This document shows, one piece after another, positions 1-7,417 of a DNA stretch of 17,566 bases (position 1 is the first letter of the stretch; the number at the start of each line of letters is the position of its first letter). The position numbers and the translations under genes are program-made. The notes under the pieces are model-generated. The model had not been told where the DNA came from. It made no database searches and saw only the letters and a program-made list of their open reading frames with translations. Source of the DNA: an uncultured Clostridia bacterium (GTDB lineage: Bacteria > Bacillota > Clostridia > TANB77 > CAG-508); assembly GCA_934157205.1 (NCBI GenBank), contig CAKPHJ010000027.1, positions 1 to 17,566 of the forward strand, read 5' to 3'.

Positions 1-99
1 GATATAGCTCATCCAATTAATGCTGACACTAGAGAAAAAATTCAAAAAGCTATATTAGAAGCTTATGAAGCTCCAGAAACAGAAGAATCAGCAGAATAA
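1..99 (+). CDS. spoVG: Septation/sporulation regulator SpoVG, C-terminal part
   Basis: Frame 1 is open from the first base to a TAA and gives the last 32 residues of a protein. It carries the D-I-A-H-P-I-N motif followed by T-R-E-K-I-Q-x-A, the hallmark of the SpoVG C-terminus. SpoVG is a small nucleic-acid-binding regulator of sporulation, septation and surface genes in Bacillota. The tail after the conserved helix (E-A-P-E-T-E-E-S-A-E) is acidic and variable, as usual in the family. The start lies outside the window. A strong terminator follows directly, so this transcription unit ends here. In bacilli spoVG also lies near pth, which agrees with the next gene. Confidence 0.93.
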   Translation, partial: DIAHPINADTREKIQKAILEAYEAPETEESAE

Positions 100-104
100 T
101 AAAT

Positions 105-140
105 AAAAAAACAGCTAAATAATGTTTTAGCTGTTTTTTT
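105..140 (+). terminator. Rho-independent terminator of spoVG
   Basis: The arms 110-119 and 126-135 (AACAGCTAAA / TTTAGCTGTT) pair perfectly around a six-base loop. An A-run lies before and a T-run after, ending at 140. It lies 6 nt after the spoVG stop. Confidence 0.9.
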
Positions 141-154
141 GCCGTAATAAAGAC

Positions 155-183
155 TTGCTATTTTTTAACATATAGAGTAAAAT
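155..183 (+). promoter_or_regulatory. Probable sigma-A promoter of the pth-rng-rimO operon
   Basis: TTGCTA at 155-160 and TAAAAT at 178-183 are separated by 17 nt. The site lies just after the spoVG terminator and about 36 nt before the pth start. A second TATAAT at 191-196 lacks a good -35 element. Confidence 0.6.
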
Positions 184-219
184 AATTATGTATAATATAA
201 AAACGAAGGAAGTATAAAA

Positions 220-777
220 ATGTTTTTAATAGTAGGTTTAGGAAATCCAGAAAATGAATATAGCAAAACACGACATAACATGGGATTTAATGCTATAAAC
301 AAAATAGCAGAACAATACAATATAAATGTAAATAAAAATAAATTTAAAGGATTATATGGAACAGGTATAATAGAAGGAGAAAAAGTAATATTACTAAAGC
401 CACAAACATACATGAATTTAAGCGGTGAAAGCATAATTGAAATAATGAACTTTTACAAAATTGATATAAAAAATTTAATCGTTATTTATGACGACATGGA
501 CATAGAAAAAGGAAAAATAAAAATAAGAAAATCAGGAAGTGCAGGTTCTCATAATGGAATGAAGTCTGTTATACACGAATTAAATAGCAAAGATTTTAAA
601 AGAATAAGAATAGGCATAGGAAAACCAACTGAAAAAAGTAATTTAATAGATTATGTAATAGGTAAAGTTCCAGAAAATGAGCTAAAAATATTAGACGAAG
701 GTGTATTATGTGCAAAAAATGCTGTAACTGAAATATTAAAAAATGGAATAGATATTGCAATGAACAAATTTAATTAA
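220..777 (+). CDS. pth: Peptidyl-tRNA hydrolase
   Basis: This 185-residue cytosolic enzyme cleaves the ester bond of peptidyl-tRNAs released early from ribosomes and so recycles tRNA. The length is normal for bacterial Pth. Visible motifs are V-G-L-G-N-P at residues 5-10 (N9), the T-R-H-N-M-G-F signature with catalytic His19, Y-M-N-L-S-G-E-S with N66, Y-D-D-M-D with D92, and S-H-N-G with N112. These correspond to the known catalytic and tRNA-binding residues of the E. coli enzyme. The start is supported by an AAGGAA ribosome binding site at 206-211. The conserved Arg18 is encoded by CGA, showing that CGA is read as Arg here. rng begins 12 nt downstream with its own AAAGGAAGG site, so the two are probably cotranscribed. 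Confidence 0.97.
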   Translation: MFLIVGLGNPENEYSKTRHNMGFNAINKIAEQYNINVNKNKFKGLYGTGIIEGEKVILLKPQTYMNLSGESIIEIMNFYKIDIKNLIVIYDDMDIEKGKIKIRKSGSAGSHNGMKSVIHELNSKDFKRIRIGIGKPTEKSNLIDYVIGKVPENELKILDEGVLCAKNAVTEILKNGIDIAMNKFN

Positions 778-789
778 AGGAAGGTAAAA

Positions 790-1968
790 ATGACAGAATT
801 ATTAATACAAAATAAAAACAATATAAAAATTATAGGGTTAACAGAAAATGGAGAATTAACAGAATATTACGAAGAAACAGATAGTGACATTCGCAAAGAA
901 GGTAATATTTATATTGGAATTGTAAGAAATATAGTAAAAGGAATGCAATCAGCTTTTATAGACATTGGAACAGAAAAAAATAGTTTAATACATTTAAAAG
1001 ATATATTACCAAAAGTTGATGAAACCAAAGAAAAATTAGATGAAACAATTTCAATTTCTGACATAATAAAACCTGGGCAAAAAATTTTAGTTCAAGTAAA
1101 AAAAGATAGTAATGCAGATAAAGGAGCAAGAGTTTCAACACATATAAACTTACCAAGTAAATATGTTGCATTAATGCCTAATACAAATATTATTACAGTT
1201 TCACAAAAAATTGAAGATAAAAAAGAACAAGAAAGACTAAAGGAAATTGTTAAAAAAAATTTATCAAATGGAAATGGAGCAATAATTAGAACATCTGCAA
1301 AAGGAAAAGAAAAAGAAATAATAGAAGACATAAAATTTATAGAAGAAAAATGGAACAAAATCATAGAAACAAATGTAAATTCAGAAATAATAAAACCACA
1401 AATTGTTTATAAAAGTGAAAATATTATAGAAAAAATGTTAATAGATATGTCTTCAAAAAAAATTGACAAAATAATTGTAAATAACAACGAAACATTAACA
1501 GAAATAGAAAATCTTAAAAATAATATTACAGAATATAAAAATATTAAAGTAGAATTAAATGAAAATATTTTTGATATGCTAGAAATAAAAAAACAAATAA
1601 AAAAAATTCAAAATAGAAAAATTTGGCTAAAATGTGGAGGATTCATTACAATAGACAAAACAGAGGCATTAACTGCAATTGATGTTAATACAGGAAAATA
1701 TACAGGTGGTAAAAATTTAGAACAAACAGTATATAAAGTCAATGAAGAAGCAACCATAGAAATTGCAAAACAATTAAGATTAAGAGATATTGGTGGAATA
1801 ATTATAATAGACTATATTGACATGAAACAAAAGTCAAATAGAGAAAAAATAGAAAGTATATTAAAAGAAGAATTAAAAAAAGATAGAAGCAAAACACAAG
1901 TAGAGGGATTTACAAAATTAGACTTAATGGAGCTTACAAGAAAGCATATTTGTAGCCATAATGCTTAA
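790..1968 (+). CDS. rng: RNase E/G family endoribonuclease lacking the zinc-link end
   Basis: This 392-residue protein would cleave single-stranded AU-rich RNA in rRNA maturation and mRNA decay. An S1 RNA-binding domain covers about residues 36-125 (Y-I-G-I-V-R-N, G-M-Q-S-A-F-I-D-I-G). The DNase I-like catalytic region has G-G-F-I-T-I-D at 283-289, A-I-D-V-N-T-G with D298, and I-I-I-D-Y-I-D-M with D341. D298 and D341 match the Mg-binding pair D303/D346 of E. coli RNase E at a constant offset. The protein stops at L-T-R-K-H-I-C-S-H-N-A, just where homologues enter the C-P-x-C zinc-link and the small domain that supports tetramers. Only 21 nt separate the stop from rimO, so the missing part is deleted rather than out of frame. 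The start has an AAAGGAAGG site 5 nt upstream. It lies in an operon with pth and rimO. Confidence 0.9.
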   Translation: MTELLIQNKNNIKIIGLTENGELTEYYEETDSDIRKEGNIYIGIVRNIVKGMQSAFIDIGTEKNSLIHLKDILPKVDETKEKLDETISISDIIKPGQKILVQVKKDSNADKGARVSTHINLPSKYVALMPNTNIITVSQKIEDKKEQERLKEIVKKNLSNGNGAIIRTSAKGKEKEIIEDIKFIEEKWNKIIETNVNSEIIKPQIVYKSENIIEKMLIDMSSKKIDKIIVNNNETLTEIENLKNNITEYKNIKVELNENIFDMLEIKKQIKKIQNRKIWLKCGGFITIDKTEALTAIDVNTGKYTGGKNLEQTVYKVNEEATIEIAKQLRLRDIGGIIIIDYIDMKQKSNREKIESILKEELKKDRSKTQVEGFTKLDLMELTRKHICSHNA

Positions 1969-1989
1969 TTATTACGTGGAGGGAATAAA

Positions 1990-3369
1990 ATGAATGTAGG
2001 ATTTATCTCATTAGGATGTAGCAAAAATTTAATAGATACAGAAGTAGCAATTGGACTATTTAAAAAAAATAATTATAAAATAGTAAATGATGAAACAAAA
2101 GCAGACATATTAGTAATAAACACATGTGGATTTATAGAATCAGCAAAAGAAGAAGCAATAAACACCATTTTAGAAATGGCTGAATATAAAAAACAAAGAT
2201 GCAAATATTTAATTGTAATGGGATGCCTAGTTCAAAGATATTATGATGAATTAATAAAAGCATTACCAGAGGTCGATTTATTCATAAAAATAGATGAATA
2301 TAATCAATTATGGGAAAAAATAGACGATTTAGTAAAAAGGGATATTGTTATAAAATCAAAAACTAAAAGCTCAAAGAAAATAACTCAAATTCCACAAATG
2401 CCAATGCCAACAGAAGAAAATTTTTTAGATAGAGTTGTTACTACAGGAAAAAATTATGCATACCTAAAAATAGGAGAAGGTTGTAGCAATAAGTGTACAT
2501 ATTGTGCAATTCCATACATAAGAGGTCCTTTTGTAAGCAGAAAAATAGAAGAAATTGTAACAGAGGCAAAAGAACTTGCTAAAAAAGGAATTAAAGAAAT
2601 AATAATAATAGCACAAGATACAACTAAATATGGGGTAGACATATATGGAGAAAATAAATTAGCTGAACTTATACATGAAATTAGTAAAATAGAAGAAATT
2701 AAATGGATAAGATTTTTATATTCATATCCAGAAGGAATTGATGATGAATTAATAAATTTAGTAGCAAATGAACCAAAAGTTGCAAAATATTTTGATATTC
2801 CAATTCAACATATTTCAAATAAAATTTTAAAGAAAATGAATAGAAAAACAAATAAAGAAGAAATTATAAGTTTAATAAAAAAAATAAGAGAAAAAATACC
2901 TAATGTAACACTTAGAACAAGCTTAATTGTTGGTTTCCCAGGAGAAACTGAAGAAGATTTTAACGAGTTATTAGAATTTGTAAAAAATGCAAAATTTGAA
3001 AAACTAGGAACATTTATGTATTCAAAAGAAGAAGGAACACCAGCAGCTCTTTTACCAGACCAAATACATGGAAATACTAAAAAAGCAAGATATAACAAAA
3101 TAATGAAAGAACAACAAAAAATTTCAAAAGAAAATTTACTAAAAAAACTAAATAAAAAGTATGAAATTCTAATAGAAGATATATCTTTTGATGGAAAATA
3201 TTATATAGGAAGAACAATGCAAGATGTGCCTGAAATTGATGGCATTGTTTATGTAAAAAATGATAAACCAGGTAAAAACAATCTAATTGGAAAGTTTGTA
3301 GAATGTGAAATAAAAGAAGTTAGTAATTATGATTTAATTGCGAATTACATTAAAACAATAGAAAAATAA
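1990..3369 (+). CDS. rimO: Ribosomal protein S12 methylthiotransferase RimO
   Basis: This 459-residue radical-SAM enzyme adds a methylthio group to the conserved Asp of ribosomal protein S12. The N-terminal UPF0004 domain holds three cluster cysteines: C10 in S-L-G-C-S-K-N, C46 in N-T-C-G-F and C79 in M-G-C-L-V-Q-R-Y. The radical-SAM signature C-S-N-K-C-T-Y-C gives C165, C169 and C172. P-I-Q-H and G-F-P-G-E-T motifs follow in the barrel. A C-terminal TRAM domain (about residues 390-455, with I-G-R-T-M-Q-D-V-P-E-I-D) binds the S12 substrate. The S-L-G-C-S-K-N-L-I-D-T-E start and the TRAM sequence separate RimO from MiaB. A strong GGAGGG site lies 6-7 nt before the ATG. It is the third gene after pth and rng, 21 nt downstream of rng. 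Confidence 0.95.
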   Translation: MNVGFISLGCSKNLIDTEVAIGLFKKNNYKIVNDETKADILVINTCGFIESAKEEAINTILEMAEYKKQRCKYLIVMGCLVQRYYDELIKALPEVDLFIKIDEYNQLWEKIDDLVKRDIVIKSKTKSSKKITQIPQMPMPTEENFLDRVVTTGKNYAYLKIGEGCSNKCTYCAIPYIRGPFVSRKIEEIVTEAKELAKKGIKEIIIIAQDTTKYGVDIYGENKLAELIHEISKIEEIKWIRFLYSYPEGIDDELINLVANEPKVAKYFDIPIQHISNKILKKMNRKTNKEEIISLIKKIREKIPNVTLRTSLIVGFPGETEEDFNELLEFVKNAKFEKLGTFMYSKEEGTPAALLPDQIHGNTKKARYNKIMKEQQKISKENLLKKLNKKYEILIEDISFDGKYYIGRTMQDVPEIDGIVYVKNDKPGKNNLIGKFVECEIKEVSNYDLIANYIKTIEK

Positions 3370-3407
3370 AAAATATAGATTACCTATTAATAATATTAAA
3401 TTTTATC

Positions 3408-3502
3408 ACCCGATTTGAGTTTTCAACTAAAAAGAAAATCTCAAAGGGCTAGCAATTGTAACTTTTATATACTAGGAAAGTAAAACTTTTTAGCATATAA
3501 AA
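3408..3502 (+). other. Two adjacent hairpins in the leader of the next gene
   Basis: The first hairpin pairs CCC-TTTGAG (3408-3419, with a two-base bulge) and following TTTTC with GAAAA and CTCAAAGGG (3434-3448). The second pairs TTTTATAT (3463-3470) with ATATAAAA (3495-3502), extended by CTA/TAG and AAAG/CTTT around a short A-rich loop. Neither is followed by a T-tract, so they are not typical terminators. I see no convincing promoter in this 157-nt gap. Confidence 0.5.
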
Positions 3503-3526
3503 TAGATAAAGGAGATTTAGATTTAA

Positions 3527-5021
3527 ATGGATAGAGAAAAAATTTTAGATATAATGAGAAATTTAAGAACACAAAGAGAAATGAAACTTTTAAATGAAGA
3601 TTTAAATAATGCAAAAATTTTAGAAAGCTCAGAAAATAAACCACTAAATGAAGTTGTAAATGTGAAATATATTGGAACAATAATGCTTGAAGAAAATATA
3701 AACGGAGAAAAAGTTAAAAAGGAAAAACCAGTTTTTGTTGTTATGGAAAAAAGAACAGATAAAAATGGAAATAGTATAAATGTTGAAAGATATTGTTTTG
3801 AAGATGGTGAAGTTATAGGTGGAAATAATAAAAACGACAGTTATAATTTCATTGTTTTAAGTGAAAAATATGCTGAAAGCCGAGATTTATTGGAACAATT
3901 GCAAGAAATAGAAAACAGTAAAGAAATACTTGACCTAAACGAAACAGAAGACAAAAGACGTAAAAGTATTGCTAGAGCAATTGGAATTGATGAAAAAAAT
4001 ATGTCTATAGATGAAATAAATCCAGATAAAGAATTAGTTAAAAATGGTAAAAAAGAAGAAGATAAAAAAATAAAATCTAGAGATGCAAGTAAATTAGATA
4101 CAAGAGAAGAAACATCTTTAAACACATATTTAAAGGGAAAAACATTAGGAAATTTATTAGGACTAAAAGAACATGGAATAAAAGGTGCGTGCAAAATTGC
4201 TGTTGTAACAACAAGTGGATTAGAATCTGCAACTGGAAAAACTAGCAATAAATATTCATTTGTAGCAATATTAAACAATGGAGATGCTGTACCTTTAGGT
4301 GAAGATATATTAACATTAGATACATCAAAAGGAACAAATCCTGCAGAAAGTCAAACAACAATAAATAATGATGGAAGAGTAAATAAAGAAACAGTAAATT
4401 CAAGTTTTAAAATTGTAAACGGAAATGGTAACGAGTATTTACAAGTTGGCTATGATGAAACCTCAGGGCTTGAATTAAAATATACTACAAAAGAAAGAGG
4501 TTCAAATGATAATTTAGCCTTAGAGCTTGAAACCCAAAGAACTTTTCCACAAAGTTCTGCTGTAAGACAATATAGTAACACTAAAGGTGCTGGAACAGAT
4601 GAAGTAGACAAAATGAATGATAAAGCAAATAAACATAATGAACATGATAAAGAGCTTGAAAATGGTAGTAGTATAGAAATTAGAGATATTGATGAAAATC
4701 CAGACAATGATAGTCATACTCATGATGTCGAAGAAGATGAAAATAATATACAATCAATAGAAGAAACATATATAGGCTATTGTGTTAGAAAAATTTTAGA
4801 TACGCCAATAGATTTAGAAACATATCGGAGAAGATAAGACAATTGCTAATTTTAAAGGAAGAGATTCTATAAAAGACATTTTATTAAAAAAATATACACC
4901 AAAACAAATAATAGAAAATCAATCTGAAGTAATTAAAGAAGTAAGTAAAACACTTACAGATTATATAAAACTAAATTACGAAGAAGAATTATCAGAACCT
5001 GAACGTGGGCGAGTAGTGTAA
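3527..5021 (+). CDS. Unknown acidic protein with an in-frame CGG and required +1 shift
   Basis: I do not recognise this protein. The first frame runs from ATG 3527 (GGAG site at 3511-3514) through 433 codons to CGG at 4826-4828, then stops at 4835-4837. Omitting one base at the CGG (TAT-C-GGA) opens the next frame for 64 further codons to TAA at 5019-5021, giving a 497-residue product. The joined tail begins G-E-D-K-T-I-A-N-F-K and has the same K/E/I/N-rich composition as the rest. The N-terminal 130 residues look folded (V-K-Y-I-G-T-I-M-L, F-V-V-M-E-K-R). Residues 145-215 are highly charged and probably disordered or coiled. A middle part (about 215-345) is rich in G, T and N like beta-structure. 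A His/Asp/Glu-rich stretch lies near 375-415. There is no signal peptide or membrane segment. The alternative is a recent frameshift mutation. Confidence 0.75.
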
Positions 5022-5031
5022 ATGCCAAGTA

Positions 5032-5060
5032 TTGCAAAAAAAAATAATATATGTTATACT
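5032..5060 (+). promoter_or_regulatory. Strong extended -10 sigma-A promoter
   Basis: TTGCAA at 5032-5037 and TATACT at 5055-5060 are spaced 17 nt apart. A TG at 5052-5053 makes an extended -10 element. It lies 79 nt upstream of the 5139 gene and starts just after the 5021 stop. Confidence 0.8.
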
Positions 5061-5138
5061 AAAAACAATCGGTTTAAATAAAATAATGTAAAACAAAAAT
5101 AGATCAAACAAAAGAAGTCGGAAGGAATGTGAGAAAAT

Positions 5139-5477
5139 ATGGCAATATTTGCAATAGCATATGTATTAATATTTATAATATTTGCACTGTGTGCATATGC
5201 GGTTTTACAGATAAAATTATTTGGAATGAAAGTAAAAGACTTTTGGTCATTTATAGAAGCAAACCAAATGTTAGACAAATTATACAGATTTGCACAACAA
5301 TATGAAAATATGTCGCCACAAGAACAATTAATATATTTATCAGAAGCGGAAAAAATATTTGTAGCTTTTGACAAAGTGCCAGATGCATTATGGGAAGAGG
5401 AATACGAAAAATATAAAACAGTTCTTTCAAAATATAAAGATTTAAAAATGATAAGATGGGCTGGAGAAAATAAATAG
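5139..5477 (+). CDS. Small single-pass membrane protein of unknown function
   Basis: I do not recognise this 112-residue protein. Residues 2-24 (A-I-F-A-I-A-Y-V-L-I-F-I-I-F and following) form one clear transmembrane helix, which may act as an uncleaved signal anchor. The remaining 85 residues are soluble, mostly helical and amphipathic, with many aromatics (F-W-S-F-I, L-Y-R-F-A, R-W-A-G). They also carry a Y-x-N-M-S-P-Q-E-Q-L pattern. It has its own extended -10 promoter and a long hairpin terminator, so it is a one-gene unit. An AAGGA ribosome binding site lies about 12 nt before the ATG, a rather long spacing. An earlier in-frame ATG at 5127 is followed at once by TGA and cannot be the start. 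Confidence 0.8.
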   Translation: MAIFAIAYVLIFIIFALCAYAVLQIKLFGMKVKDFWSFIEANQMLDKLYRFAQQYENMSPQEQLIYLSEAEKIFVAFDKVPDALWEEEYEKYKTVLSKYKDLKMIRWAGENK

Positions 5478-5569
5478 GAAGAATTTTAGCTTTTTACATA
5501 CTAGAAAAATATAACTTTCTAGTATGTAAAAAATAATAGAAAGCTAAAAAACTTCCTATTATTTTTTAT
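5473..5569 (+). terminator. Long nested hairpin terminator between convergent genes
   Basis: The core is a perfect 17-bp stem, 5491-5507 with 5516-5532, around an 8-nt loop. It is continued outward by TTTTAGCTTT/AAAGCTAAAA (5484-5493 with 5540-5549, sharing its inner Ts) and AATAGGAAG/CTTCCTATT (5473-5481 with 5552-5560). A T-run follows at 5562-5567. The stop codon of the 5139 gene lies inside the outer stem. The symmetry and the convergent HD gene suggest it works in both directions. Confidence 0.85.
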
Positions 5570-6096
5570 ATTACTAGAAAACTTAAAAATAAATATACAT
5601 ATCTGAAGGTTTTTTTCATAAATAATCTTGATTTGAAAATATCAAATGTTTCAGACATTGCACAGTATTTATCTACAAAAGTTAAAATAAAACCTTCTAT
5701 AGATTTTGGCATATTTACTGTAACTGGCCACATGTGTTTTATAATCATATCTTTTTCTTTTTCGTTTAAATCGAATAATTTACAAGCATTTTCGCATGCT
5801 ACTTTACCATGGGTGAATGCATGTAATCCTTTTCTTTCTGGTTGTCTAACACGCCAGTCGTATAAGAATAAATCGTGAATCATGCCAGCTCGTGCAGCAG
5901 ATTTATAATCTAATTTATATTTTTTACAAATTAAATAGCAATAATATGAAACCATATAACAATGATCAAAACATGTTGTTTCATAGTGTTGTCTGAAATT
6001 TTTCATAGATTGAACTGTTTCATTGCTAATTAATTCAGATATAATGCTTTGAAATTCAGTATCTTGTTCAATTATTTTTTTTATATAATCTTTCAT
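5566..6096 (-). CDS. HD-domain protein, probable metal-dependent phosphohydrolase
   Basis: This 176-residue cytosolic protein carries an HD superfamily metal site: H45 in C-F-D-H-C, H74-D75 in G-M-I-H-D-L-F, H92 and H96 in L-H-A-F-T-H-G, H121 in I-I-K-H-M-W-P, and D142 in F-V-D-K-Y-C. The spacing matches small clostridial HD hydrolases. The substrate cannot be told from sequence; nucleotides are typical for the superfamily. The start is fixed by an AGAGGAG site on the minus strand about 12 nt upstream and by a near-consensus promoter behind it. The last dozen residues (Y-V-Y-L-F-L-S-F-L-V-I) are hydrophobic and overlap the edge of the terminator region, so the true C-terminus may differ from homologues. 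It lies directly downstream of asd in the same direction but has its own promoter. Confidence 0.85.
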   Translation of the reverse strand: MKDYIKKIIEQDTEFQSIISELISNETVQSMKNFRQHYETTCFDHCYMVSYYCYLICKKYKLDYKSAARAGMIHDLFLYDWRVRQPERKGLHAFTHGKVACENACKLFDLNEKEKDMIIKHMWPVTVNMPKSIEGFILTFVDKYCAMSETFDIFKSRLFMKKTFRYVYLFLSFLVI

Positions 6097-6136
6097 ATAA
6101 TTGGTACTCCTCTTTAATTTCTTACGTATTTACCTA

Positions 6137-6165
6137 ATTATATCATATTTTGCAAAGATTTTCAA
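6137..6165 (-). promoter_or_regulatory. Promoter of the HD-domain gene, inside the 3' end of asd
   Basis: Read on the minus strand, TTGAAA (6165-6160) and a perfect TATAAT (6142-6137) are 17 nt apart. The -35 lies within the last codons of asd and the -10 at its stop codon. Confidence 0.8.
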
Positions 6166-7137
6166 GAATTTGAACAGCATTTAAAGCAGCACCTTTTCGT
6201 AAATTGTCTGCAACTACCCAAAGATTTAAACCATTTTTAACACTAAAATCTCTTCTTATTCTTCCAACAAATACTTCATTATTTCCATTTACTTTACTAG
6301 CAAGAGGATATATGTTTTTTTCCGGATTATCAGCAACTATAATTCCATTAGATTTATCAAGCATTACTTTAATATCGTATAAATCAAAATCTTTATCTAA
6401 TTCAATATTAATTGACTCACCGATGACAATTTATAACAGGAACTCTTACTGCTGTAGCTGTTATAGGAAGTTGTGGCTCATGTAATATTTTTCTTGTTTC
6501 ATTTATCATTTTATATTCTTCTTTTGTATATCCATCATTAGTAAAATCATCAATATGTGGTAAACAATTATTGTATATTGAATATGGAAATTTTTTTAGC
6601 TTTGTTCCACTAGCTTTATTTTCTAAATCTTCTATACCAAAACGTCCTGCACCAGAAACAGCTTGATATGTAGAATAAACAATTCTTTTAATTTTGTATT
6701 TATCATTAATTGGTTTTAACGGAACAACAGCTTGAATAGTAGAACAATTTGGATTACTAATTATACCGCAATGTTTGCAAATATCTTCAGAATTTACTTC
6801 AGGCACAACCAAAGGAACATTTTCATTCATCCTATAAAAACTACTGTTATCAATTACAATACAATTATGTTCTACAGCAATTGGAATATATTTTTCAGAA
6901 ACTGAGCTACCCGCACAAAAAATTGCAAAATCAAAATGTGTATTGAATGAATTTTCTGTTAATTCACAAATAATATAATTTTCGTTTAAAAAAGAAATTT
7001 TACTTCCAGCAGATTTTTTAGAAGAAAAAAGAGTATAAGAAAAGCCGTGAATAATTTTTTTCTTCTAAAACCTTTAAAACAGTTCTTCCAACTAATCCAG
7101 TTGCACCAACAATTGCTACTTTATACTTTGTTTGCAT
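6143..7137 (-). CDS. asd: Aspartate-semialdehyde dehydrogenase, two +1 shifts at CGG codons
   Basis: This enzyme reduces aspartyl phosphate to aspartate semialdehyde with NADPH, on the route to lysine, diaminopimelate, threonine and methionine. The gene lies in three frames. Frame 1 covers residues 1-30 with the Rossmann motif G-A-T-G-L-V-G, up to CGG at 7047-7045. The second covers 31-238 with S-S-K-K-S-A-G, V-V-P-E-V-N, the catalytic Cys131 in N-P-N-C-S-T-I-Q, S-T-Y-Q-A-V-S-G-A-G, and V-R-V-P-V-I-N-C-H with catalytic His238, up to CGG at 6422-6420. The third (239-330) has E-S-I-N-I-E, F-V-G-R-I-R-R-D and L-W-V-V-A-D-N. Dropping one base at each CGG gives an unbroken 330-residue protein aligning end to end with family members. 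All active-site residues are intact, which argues against a pseudogene. GGGAGG lies upstream of the ATG. Confidence 0.88.
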
Positions 7138-7161
7138 ATTAAAATTACCTCCCAAAAGCTT

Positions 7162-7189
7162 TTTATATAAGGTATGTTGTTAATTGCAA
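7162..7189 (-). promoter_or_regulatory. Probable promoter of asd
   Basis: On the minus strand, TTGCAA (7189-7184) and TATAAA (7167-7162) are separated by 16 nt, about 25 nt before the asd ATG. The leader is too short for a lysine riboswitch. The rest of the 280-nt divergent gap is AT-rich with TTTAAT/AATAAT runs and no other structure I can support. Confidence 0.5.
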
Positions 7190-7330
7190 TTTAATGATAA
7201 ATGTTTGATGTTATAAAAGTTAAATGTAATTTGGTAAAGTAAATGCAAGTTGTATGAAAAGAAGCAAATTAAACCATAAAATATTATAAAAATAATTTAA
7301 TAATAATTTAATAAAAATTTAATAAAAATA

Positions 7331-7359
7331 TTGCATAATTTTAACAATAATAGTATAAT
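7331..7359 (+). promoter_or_regulatory. Promoter of the glycosyltransferase gene
   Basis: TTGCAT at 7331-7336 and a perfect TATAAT at 7354-7359 are 17 nt apart, 58 nt before the ATG at 7418. Confidence 0.8.
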
Positions 7360-7417
7360 AAAAAAGGTATCATAATAATATTAAACAAAATATTATTAAA
7401 AAGAGAGGTAAGAAAAG

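Noticed and set aside
5127..5132. ATG-TGA start-stop element upstream of the 5139 gene
   Set aside because: It is too close to the AAGGA site to be initiated well, and a six-base match is expected by chance.
7055..7061. The T7 run (A7 on the minus strand) as a homopolymer slip explaining the first asd frameshift
   Set aside because: Dropping one A also restores the frame with equal length, so it cannot be fully excluded. But it would leave the in-frame CGG ten bases away as coincidence, and the other three shifts have no such run. The residues K-N-Y also match the family R-N-F better than K-I-I.
6143..7137. asd as an ordinary pseudogene
   Set aside because: All catalytic and binding motifs are intact across three frames, there are no internal stops beyond the two shifts, and both shifts sit on the only CGG codons of the gene.
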